A stretch of 13,074 nt of DNA from Natrialbaceae archaeon Tc-Br11_E2g1 (lineage in GTDB: Archaea > Halobacteriota > Halobacteria > Halobacteriales > Natrialbaceae), in contig LKNC01000053.1 of NCBI GenBank assembly GCA_001564255.1, positions 1 through 13,074 of the forward strand. The letters are read 5' to 3'. This document shows positions 7,504 through 12,642 of this stretch, piece by piece. The stretch's first letter is position 1, and every line of letters starts with the position of its first letter. The position numbers and the translations under genes were made by a program. The notes under the pieces are model-generated. The model did no database searches, was not told the DNA's origin, and saw only the letters and a program-made list of their open reading frames with translations.

Positions 7504-8712
7504 ATGAAGAGTTTCCGGATCGGATCGCTGTTCGGTATCCCGATCAAGCTCGACCTCACCTTCCTGCTCGTTTTACCGCTTTTCGCCTATCTCATCGGCG
7601 CTCAGATCGGTCCGGTCGTCGAAATCCTCAATGCGAGCATGGGTGCCGGGATCGACGCCGCCGCACTCACTACCGAGTGGTGGCTCCCCTATCTTGTCGG
7701 GTTGATCGCCGCAATCGGGCTGTTCGTCGGGGTCACGCTCCACGAACTCGGCCACTCGCTTATCGCCCAGCGGTATGGCTACCCGATCGACTCGATCACC
7801 CTCTGGCTGTTCGGCGGCATCGCCGCGCTCTCGGAGATGCCAGAAGACTGGAAACAGGAGTTCAACATCGCCATCGCGGGCCCGATCGTCAGCGTCCTCG
7901 TCGGCGTCGCCTCCTATCTCCTCTTTGTCGTCACACCCGTCGGGTTCAACGGGACCCGGTTCGTCCTCGGCTATCTCGCCGTGTTGAACGTCGCACTGGC
8001 GATCTTCAACATGCTCCCTGCGTTCCCGATGGACGGCGGACGCATCCTCCGTGCCCTGCTCGCACGCAGCCGGCCCTACGCACGCGCGACACAGCAGGCT
8101 GCGAGCATCGGCAAACTGTTCGCTATCTTCATGGGGCTTTTCGGCTTGCTCGCGTTCAACATCATCCTCATCGGCGTCGCCTTCTTCGTCTACATCGCCG
8201 CCTCCGCCGAAGCCCAGCAGGTGACGATGAAAGCCGCCTTCGAGGGCGTCACCGTCGCCGACATCATGACACCCGCGAGCGATCTTCACACCGTTTCCCC
8301 CGAAACCACGATCGAAGACCTCCTCCAGCGGATGTTCCGTGAACGCCACACCGGCTACCCCGTCTTGGAGGACGGCCACCTCGTTGGGCTCGTCGCCCTC
8401 TCGGACGCCCGCGAGATCAAACCCGTCGAACGCGACGCCTACCGGGTCGAGGACGTGATGAGCACCGACCTAAAGACCGTCGAGGCGACTGCAGACGCCT
8501 CCGATGCACTCGAGGAAATGCAGAAAAACGGGATCGGCCGTCTCCTCGTCGTCGACCGTGAGGACTTCGTCGGGCTCGTCACCCGCACCGACGTGATGAC
8601 CGCCCTCGATATCGTCCAGCAAAGCGGCTCGATCGATTTCTCGGGCGAACGGCCGGCCGCCGACGACCGAGAACAGGCTGACACGACGGGCGTCGACAAC
8701 CGCTGGCCGTGA
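7504..8712 (+). CDS. site-2 protease family (M50) intramembrane metalloprotease with two CBS domains
   Basis: The 402-residue integral membrane protein belongs to the S2P/SpoIVFB-like M50 group, which cleaves substrates within the membrane. The zinc motif HELGH is at residues 80-84 inside TLHELGHSLIAQRYG, and the third ligand is in LPAFPMDGGRILRALLAR (D177). Hydrophobic segments fall near 17-37, 61-79, 123-143, 152-172 and 202-232. The C-terminus holds two CBS domains (about 251-305 and 316-372; VADIMTPASDLHTVSPETTI and VEDVMSTDLKTVEATADA), which in this subfamily are thought to bind adenine nucleotides and tune activity. All catalytic residues are present. The native substrate is unknown and no membrane-anchored regulator or sigma-like partner is adjacent. 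The frame is open upstream from 7225, but a -28 TATA-like box and family length support ATG 7504. Confidence 0.93.
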   Translation: MKSFRIGSLFGIPIKLDLTFLLVLPLFAYLIGAQIGPVVEILNASMGAGIDAAALTTEWWLPYLVGLIAAIGLFVGVTLHELGHSLIAQRYGYPIDSITLWLFGGIAALSEMPEDWKQEFNIAIAGPIVSVLVGVASYLLFVVTPVGFNGTRFVLGYLAVLNVALAIFNMLPAFPMDGGRILRALLARSRPYARATQQAASIGKLFAIFMGLFGLLAFNIILIGVAFFVYIAASAEAQQVTMKAAFEGVTVADIMTPASDLHTVSPETTIEDLLQRMFRERHTGYPVLEDGHLVGLVALSDAREIKPVERDAYRVEDVMSTDLKTVEATADASDALEEMQKNGIGRLLVVDREDFVGLVTRTDVMTALDIVQQSGSIDFSGERPAADDREQADTTGVDNRWP

Positions 8713-8720
8713 CGGACTCG

Positions 8721-8763
8721 AGGTTTTTATACTGCCGATCGGCTCGTAATCCATTAAAAACCT
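8721..8763. terminator. inverted repeat with T/A tracts after the protease gene, probable bidirectional terminator
   Basis: AGGTTTTTA (8721-8729) and TAAAAACCT (8755-8763) are perfect 9-base complements around a 25-base loop that itself contains the palindrome GCCGATCGGC (8733-8742). It begins 8 bases after the protease stop codon and lies downstream of the convergent tRNA-His gene, so it could end transcription from either side. The T5 tract on each strand fits archaeal termination. Confidence 0.5.
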
Positions 8764-8815
8764 GAGGCGAATAGGGCGCTAACTATCCCTATCCGATATG
8801 TAAGAAGTTTGATTG

Positions 8816-8838
8816 AGTCCGGGTGCGAAAATCGAACC
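8816..8838. repeat. imperfect copy of the tRNA-His 3' end (possible att remnant)
   Basis: These 23 bases match 8939-8961, the 3' end and T-arm of tRNA-His plus one flanking base, with a single mismatch (A for G at 8829). The copy lies 123 bases downstream of the tRNA's 3' end, in the same orientation. Duplicated tRNA 3' ends are a hallmark of integration by tyrosine recombinases, but no integrase or cargo lies between the copies. The intervening DNA carries a 7-base inverted repeat GAAGACG (8843-8849)/CGTCTTC (8876-8882). Confidence 0.6.
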
Positions 8839-8934
8839 ACCTGAAGACGTTCCTGCTCGCTACGCTCGCGGGCTGCGTCTTCCGTAGTTCGATCTCGCTT
8901 TCCGGCTTTTCCACTCCTCCCTGCGGTCGTCGTG

Positions 8935-8939
8935 AAAAA
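8935..8939 (-). terminator. T5 tract directly after tRNA-His
   Basis: On the minus strand TTTTT follows C73 of the tRNA immediately, a typical oligo-T terminator of archaeal tRNA genes; CCA is not encoded. Confidence 0.55.
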
Positions 8940-9012
8940 GTCCGGGTGCGAGAATCGAACCCGCGTCTCAGCCTCCACAAGGCTGAAGGATAACCACTAC
9001 CCCAACCCGGAC
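8940..9012 (-). tRNA. tRNA-His (anticodon GTG)
   Basis: Read on the minus strand from 9012, the RNA starts with the histidine-specific extra G (position -1), which pairs with C73 at 8940. The acceptor stem TCCGGGT/ACCCGGA is perfect. The D-loop holds AGTGGTTA, the anticodon stem is CAGCC/GGCTG with loop TTGTGGA, giving anticodon GTG, and the T-arm is GCGGG-TTCGATT-CTCGC with one G-U pair. No intron is present and the 3' CCA is absent, so it is added after transcription. A weak TATA-like GTATTTC (9046-9052, minus strand) would start transcription about 10 bases ahead of the mature 5' end, to be trimmed by RNase P. Confidence 0.97.
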
Positions 9013-9109
9013 ACGCTTACACCAACTTGTAAACGCCGAACTCCTGAAATACGTTACGACTTCTGTGGGGATGGCGGCGTGTCACCACTTCCCTCTCCCA
9101 TCCGTGGTG

Positions 9110-9116
9110 CTTTTGG
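9110..9116 (+). promoter_or_regulatory. TATA-like box of the DUF5814-type gene
   Basis: CTTTTGG is centred about 32 bases before GTG 9145, slightly farther than for other genes here. Confidence 0.3.
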
Positions 9117-9144
9117 CTCCCCCGCGAGTACGTCCACCAACGCC

Positions 9145-9600
9145 GTGGCCATCACCGACAAGATCTACGTCAAGAACCACCGCCAGCTCAGCTCCCAGCT
9201 CGAGACCTCGATTCCGAAAGGGGCGTTCAAGGGTGCGACCCTCGACATCCTCTTTCAGGGGGAGGGCCTCGAGAAACTCGACGACGCCACCCGCGATCGG
9301 GTACTGGATTTCGCGAGTGACTTCCTCGATTGTGGCTGTGAGAACAACCCCTACTGTGGCTGTCCCGAACGGAAGTTCATCCGGTATCTCCTGGATTTGC
9401 GTGCACAGGGGCTCGGACCCGACGCGATCGTCGACGTGATGAGCGACGACTACATGCTCTATGCCTACTCCGGCGATATCCTCTCGTTTCTCGACAGCGC
9501 CGTCCGGACCCTCGAGGCCGCCGAGGGGCTCGCGGAAGTCGAGGGTGACCGGGAGAGCCTAGAGGAGATCAGACGGACGAAACGAGATCTCGCGAAATAG
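9145..9600 (+). CDS. conserved haloarchaeal protein with four-cysteine cluster (DUF5814-like)
   Basis: The 151-residue protein starts at GTG (MAITDKIYVKNHRQL). The open frame reaches upstream to 8932, but that would translate the tRNA gene, so GTG 9145 is used. I recall this sequence type as DUF5814, a domain also attached to the C-terminus of some archaeal Ski2/DEAD-like helicases; that assignment is from memory. Most notable is CGCENNPYCGC with four cysteines (C63, C65, C71, C73) in a C-x-C-x5-C-x-C spacing, suited to a zinc ion or Fe-S cluster, followed by the basic PERKFIRYLL. Flanks are helical (LDDATRDRVLDFASDFLD before, SFLDSAVRTLEAAEGLAEVE after). A nucleic-acid-related role is plausible but unproven. 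Its TAG stop touches the stop of the convergent RHH gene with no gap. Confidence 0.82.
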   Translation: MAITDKIYVKNHRQLSSQLETSIPKGAFKGATLDILFQGEGLEKLDDATRDRVLDFASDFLDCGCENNPYCGCPERKFIRYLLDLRAQGLGPDAIVDVMSDDYMLYAYSGDILSFLDSAVRTLEAAEGLAEVEGDRESLEEIRRTKRDLAK

Positions 9601-9990
9601 TTAGCGGATCTGGTACTGGTCGTCGTCGAGGTCGTCGAGCAACAGCGTGTCCCCACCCTCGTCGTCGCCCTCGAGGCGCTCTCTGAGTTCGGCGACGTAG
9701 GCTTTGTGTTCCTCGAGTTGTTCCCGGAGGTGCTCGGTCTCGAGTTCGAGGCGTTCGTGTTCCCTGAGGAAGCTCTTTGGGACCTCGACGGTCGGCGGGA
9801 AGGCGGGTTCGTCGGTCTCGAGGTCCTCCTCGGGGACGACCGAGACCTGGCCGTCGTGGTCGACGAGCATGTCGACGTAATCTCTGAAGACTGCGGAAAG
9901 TGAGATATCACGTTTCTCGGCGATCTCCTGGAGGGCCTCGAAGGCCTCCTCGCTGACCCGAAACGAGATCGTCTTGTTCTTGTTGCCCAT
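9601..9990 (-). CDS. ribbon-helix-helix regulator with coiled-coil and acidic tail
   Basis: The 129-residue protein opens MGNKNKTISFRVSEEAFEAL. Residues about 5-45 form a ribbon-helix-helix fold: strand KTISFRV for the DNA groove, helix EEAFEALQEIAEKRD, turn ISLS, and helix AVFRDYVDMLV. A linker rich in Pro/Glu (50-72) leads to a charged coiled coil (about 75-107, LREHERLELETEHLREQLEEH) and a very acidic end with LLLDDLDDD. RHH proteins bind DNA as dimers; the coiled coil would extend the dimer. It is longer than a typical antitoxin and no toxin gene is adjacent, so a chromosomal regulator or architectural protein is likelier than a toxin-antitoxin member. ATG 9990 is chosen over an upstream codon because a TATA-like GATTAAG is centred 30 bases before it. 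Confidence 0.87.
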   Translation of the reverse strand: MGNKNKTISFRVSEEAFEALQEIAEKRDISLSAVFRDYVDMLVDHDGQVSVVPEEDLETDEPAFPPTVEVPKSFLREHERLELETEHLREQLEEHKAYVAELRERLEGDDEGGDTLLLDDLDDDQYQIR

Positions 9991-10016
9991 GAGTGATGTG
10001 GTCGGTGGGCCGGCCA

Positions 10017-10023
10017 CTTAATC
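10017..10023 (-). promoter_or_regulatory. TATA-like box of the RHH gene
   Basis: Minus-strand GATTAAG is centred 30 bases before the ATG at 9990. The rest of 9991-10167 has no intact gene but may hold the displaced C-terminal codons of the acyl-CoA synthetase-like gene. Confidence 0.45.
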
Positions 10024-10167
10024 GTTCACTGGAGATCGCTCGTCGGGCCGGGCGGGGCGGACAGCCGGCGTTCGGGTGCTGTCCGGATCCGGGTACAGAC
10101 ACTGCATGGGGGCGAGTACGGACGTCCGTGACGAGTTCCTGGGAATCGGTAACCCGGCCCCGCCCGT

Positions 10168-11340
10168 TCAGGACGGTGACCCGGACGTTGCTGACCCGGA
10201 TTCCTCCGGAAACCGGATGATTCCTACCCACCGGTCCCCGTCGACCACCCTGCAGATGGCGTCGGTCAACGCCGGACGCCCCTGATAGCCGTTCATAACC
10301 GTCGGGCCGGCGACCGCGAGTACGCTGCCGTCCCCGTCCTCGAGTCTCGCCGTTTCGATATCCGGGAGTGGTGTGACACTCGGCCCGTCTTCGACCCCCG
10401 TCTCGCGAACGTGCGTGATCCCGGCTTCCGGCGTTCCGTAGAGTGTGTCCTCGGGAAGTCCGTCAGTCGGGGCCGTTGGCCGAGCGACGACGCCGACCGA
10501 GCACTCGGCCCCCTCGATTCCGGTCCGGCGGAACTCGTCGTACACGTCGGTGGTCAGAAACGTCCGATCGATCGTCCCGGACTCGAGGCGCTTGCACCCG
10601 GTCAGGGACTGCTCCGGCGGGAGTGGACGATAAATGCCTCCCGACAGCAACGTCGCGGTCGCGCCGTAGACGAACTCGAGTGGGCGATCGAGCGGGAGGG
10701 TCCCGAGGTGGGTCCCGAACCCGCCCGTAGGAAGTTCCGTCCCCGCTTTCGCCCGTGCCGTGAGACACCGGTGGCTGTAGACGATCCCGAGGGGCTCCCC
10801 GCCGTGTCGCCCGACGTAGGCGATCAGTGCCCGGTCGTCGTCCCGGCGTGGCGTGACTGTGATGCCCGTCCGGCCCGAGCGGGCGATCCCGTCGTTGTCG
10901 AGAAACGATCCGACGTCGACCCCCAACATCGCGTCGGTGCCGGCGGTGACGGCGACCCGAAGACCGGGAACCCGCGTACAGAGCCCCGTTGGGTCGCGGT
11001 CGTCGACGACGAGCACGTTCGCGGCGGTTTCCTCGAGGACGTTCCGGACTTCCCGATCGTCGTAGTCTTCGGGAACCGTGACCGGGACGCTGCCGTTCCG
11101 GAGGGTACCGTAGACGGTGACGAGGAAGGCCACGGGGTCGTCGAGTCGAACGGCGACCGCGTCGTCCTCGGTGATCTCCCGGTCGCGAAGTCCTTTCGCG
11201 AACCTGTCGGTCAGTGTCCAGAGCGTCGCGTAGGTCACCGCCCCGTCCTCGGCTATCTTCGTCGGGCCGTCGGTCGCGATCGCCGTCGCGGTCCGACCCT
11301 CTTGGACCGCCGAGTGAACCGCCGTGAGGAGGTTGGTCAT
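10168..11340 (-). CDS. degenerate AMP-forming acyl-CoA synthetase-like protein, C-terminal domain missing
   Basis: The 390-residue product resembles the N-terminal domain of the adenylate-forming family (acyl-CoA synthetases): YATLWTLTDRFAKGLRDREI, VAVRLDDPVAFLVTVYGTLRNGSVPVTV and AGPTVMNGYQGRP follow the family order. Key sites are eroded. The Ser/Thr/Gly-rich P-loop usually written YTSGTTGxPKG reads YVGRHGGEPLG (175-185), the Y-G-x-T-E motif reads YGTPE (301-305), and the W-x-x-T-G-D motif is absent after W371. The family is usually 500-550 residues, with a mobile C-terminal domain carrying the catalytic lysine; here the chain stops soon after GDRWVG. Adenylation activity is therefore doubtful. 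ATG 11340 is supported by a TATA-like GCTTACC 28 bases upstream. A minus-strand frame just beyond the stop looks protein-like, so a frameshift is possible. It could be a pseudogene or a repurposed protein. Confidence 0.65.
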   Translation of the reverse strand: MTNLLTAVHSAVQEGRTATAIATDGPTKIAEDGAVTYATLWTLTDRFAKGLRDREITEDDAVAVRLDDPVAFLVTVYGTLRNGSVPVTVPEDYDDREVRNVLEETAANVLVVDDRDPTGLCTRVPGLRVAVTAGTDAMLGVDVGSFLDNDGIARSGRTGITVTPRRDDDRALIAYVGRHGGEPLGIVYSHRCLTARAKAGTELPTGGFGTHLGTLPLDRPLEFVYGATATLLSGGIYRPLPPEQSLTGCKRLESGTIDRTFLTTDVYDEFRRTGIEGAECSVGVVARPTAPTDGLPEDTLYGTPEAGITHVRETGVEDGPSVTPLPDIETARLEDGDGSVLAVAGPTVMNGYQGRPALTDAICRVVDGDRWVGIIRFPEESGSATSGSPS

Positions 11341-11364
11341 CGCCGGGCAGTTACCGCGAACCCT

Positions 11365-11371
11365 GGTAAGC
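11365..11371 (-). promoter_or_regulatory. TATA-like box of the synthetase-like gene
   Basis: Minus-strand GCTTACC is centred 28 bases before ATG 11340. A palindrome TAGTGACACTA lies just upstream at 11380-11390. Confidence 0.35.
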
Positions 11372-11458
11372 GTTGAGTATAGTGACACTAACCGTCTTTC
11401 AGGAATATTGATACGTAAAACACGTCTCTATCCGGCTCCAACCGACTCCTCTCCGATG

Positions 11459-11465
11459 CTTTATC
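11459..11465 (+). promoter_or_regulatory. TATA-like box of npdG
   Basis: CTTTATC is centred 28 bases before ATG 11490, which favours that start over GTG 11481. Confidence 0.5.
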
Positions 11466-11489
11466 GTTCCTGCGGCCTCAGTGGTCGGT

Positions 11490-12158
11490 ATGCGAATCGC
11501 AATACTCGGTGGAACTGGCGACATCGGACAGGGACTGGCCCTGCGGTGGGCCTACGACACGGACCACGAGGTCTTGATCGGTTCACGCGATCCCGAACGC
11601 GCACGCACGGCCACAGAGGAGTACGAGACCGAACTCGACAGCCACGGCGTCGAACGGAAGATAAACGGCTTCGCAAACGAGATGGCGGCCGACCGGGCGG
11701 ACGTGGTCGTCCTCGCCGTCCCGCCCTACCACGTCGGTGACACCGTCGAGTCCGTCGCGGGGAAACTCGACGAGGGGACCGTCCTCGTCACGCCCGCTGT
11801 CGGCATGAACGGCGACGACGACGGCCTCCACTACCACCCGCCGAAGGCCGGCAGCGTCACGGAACTGGTCGCCGACCGCGCCCCCGATGGCGTCCCCGTC
11901 GTCGGCGCGTTCCACAACCTCGCCGCCGACCGCCTGGCGAACCTCGATCTCGAACTCGAGGTCGACACCTTGCTCGTCGGTGACGACGAAGACCCAAAGG
12001 AGACCGTTCGATTGCTCGCCGACGGGATCGAGGGGCTGCGTGTCTTAGACGCCGGCCCACTCGCCAACGCGGCGGAAGTCGAGAGCGTGACGCCACTGTT
12101 GATCAATATCGCACGCTACAATGGGGACCTCCACGACGTCGGGATCGAGTTCCACTGA
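11490..12158 (+). CDS. npdG: F420H2:NADP+ oxidoreductase (NADPH-dependent F420 reductase)
   Basis: The 222-residue cytoplasmic enzyme moves hydride between coenzyme F420 and NADP. The N-terminus MRIAILGGTGDIGQGLALRWA holds the dinucleotide-binding glycines (GGTGDIG, residues 7-13), and GSRDPERA (31-38) supplies the Ser/Arg that recognise the NADP 2'-phosphate. DVVVLAVPPYHV, the PAVGMNG segment and VVGAFHNLAADRL line the F420 site in characterised archaeal homologues. Length and architecture match the family. In haloarchaea it links F420 to NADPH supply. The gene diverges from the synthetase-like gene across a 149-base region and converges with the thioredoxin gene across 35 bases. GTG 11481 is a possible alternative start, but ATG 11490 fits the TATA spacing and the usual MRIA-type opening. 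Confidence 0.93.
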   Translation: MRIAILGGTGDIGQGLALRWAYDTDHEVLIGSRDPERARTATEEYETELDSHGVERKINGFANEMAADRADVVVLAVPPYHVGDTVESVAGKLDEGTVLVTPAVGMNGDDDGLHYHPPKAGSVTELVADRAPDGVPVVGAFHNLAADRLANLDLELEVDTLLVGDDEDPKETVRLLADGIEGLRVLDAGPLANAAEVESVTPLLINIARYNGDLHDVGIEFH

Positions 12159-12169
12159 TCGGCCGACCG

Positions 12170-12176
12170 AAAAAAA
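12170..12176 (-). terminator. T7 tract after the thioredoxin gene
   Basis: On the minus strand GGGG is followed by seven T's, starting 17 bases past the thioredoxin stop codon, a typical archaeal oligo-T terminator. The plus-strand gene ending at 12158 gains no U-tract from it. Confidence 0.45.
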
Positions 12177-12193
12177 CCCCGAGGCACCGAACT

Positions 12194-12472
12194 CTACGCG
12201 CCGGCGGACTCGAGGGCGTCCTCTAAGTCGCCACGCTGGGTGACGCCGACGAACCGTTCGACGACGCCGTCTTCGTTCTCGATGATCAGCGTCGGCAGCG
12301 AGCGAACCTGGTACTCGTTTGCGATCTCCTGTCGTTCGTCGACGTTTACCTTCTCGACTTCGAACTCGCCGTCCCAGTCGTCCTCGAGTTCCTCGAGGAT
12401 CGGGTCCTGGGTCTTACAGGGGCCACACCAGTCCGCGTAGAAGTCCTTGAGCGTAACAGTCATGCCGTTCAT
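12194..12472 (-). CDS. small thioredoxin
   Basis: This 92-residue protein is a minimal cytoplasmic thioredoxin, a general protein disulfide reductant. DFYADWCGPCKTQDP contains the redox CGPC (C16-C19), preceded by the first strand TVTLKDFYA; VRSLPTLIIEN holds the conserved cis-proline loop, and the end GVTQRGDLEDALES forms the last helix. It lacks the extra N-terminal helix of the 105-110 residue bacterial type, as is common for short haloarchaeal forms. The frame runs open to 12700. ATG 12472 is chosen because a TATA-like CCTTATGC lies 25 bases ahead; ATG 12463 (MTVTLKDF) is nearly as good and would add a 9-base leader. No thioredoxin reductase is in view. Confidence 0.93.
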   Translation of the reverse strand: MNGMTVTLKDFYADWCGPCKTQDPILEELEDDWDGEFEVEKVNVDERQEIANEYQVRSLPTLIIENEDGVVERFVGVTQRGDLEDALESAGA

Positions 12473-12492
12473 CGGTAGTTTTTCGCCAGCGC

Positions 12493-12500
12493 GCATAAGG
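12493..12500 (-). promoter_or_regulatory. TATA-like box of the thioredoxin gene
   Basis: Minus-strand CCTTATGC is centred about 25 bases before ATG 12472, so any start upstream of 12493 would lie before the likely transcript. Confidence 0.4.
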
Positions 12501-12642
12501 GTTTCCCACCGGAGCGGAATCTCCCCTGAAGACTCACTCTCAGTGATGATACCGTGGTTTGACGGATGCGCCGCCGTGGCGAAGGCGACGCGTTCGAGAC
12601 ACTCATCGGCGGATCGAAATCCTCTACCCGAAGCTCGCGTGA

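Noticed and set aside
7573..8379. Minus-strand open frame opposite the M50 protease
   Set aside because: The plus strand encodes HELGH, DGGR and CBS domains without doubt.
8843..8882. Inverted repeat GAAGACG/CGTCTTC as a small RNA or terminator
   Set aside because: Only 7 base pairs with a 26-base loop and no T-tract or promoter; not enough for an RNA gene call.
8754..8978. Minus-strand open frame whose product repeats VRFSHPD twice
   Set aside because: It runs through the tRNA-His gene; the peptide repeat is only the translation of the duplicated tRNA 3' end.
9145..9990. RHH gene and neighbour as a toxin-antitoxin pair
   Set aside because: The neighbour is convergent rather than co-transcribed, has no toxin fold, and the RHH protein is long with a coiled coil and looks like a core chromosomal protein.
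9908..10231. Minus-strand open frame between the synthetase-like and RHH genes
   Set aside because: It overlaps the RHH gene and has no promoter or full-length family; only its first part is used as evidence for a possible frameshift.
10411..11376. Plus-strand open frame (321 codons) opposite the synthetase-like gene
   Set aside because: The minus-strand protein follows the order of the adenylate-forming family and has a promoter; the plus product is rich in Arg/Gly/Pro and lacks any motif.
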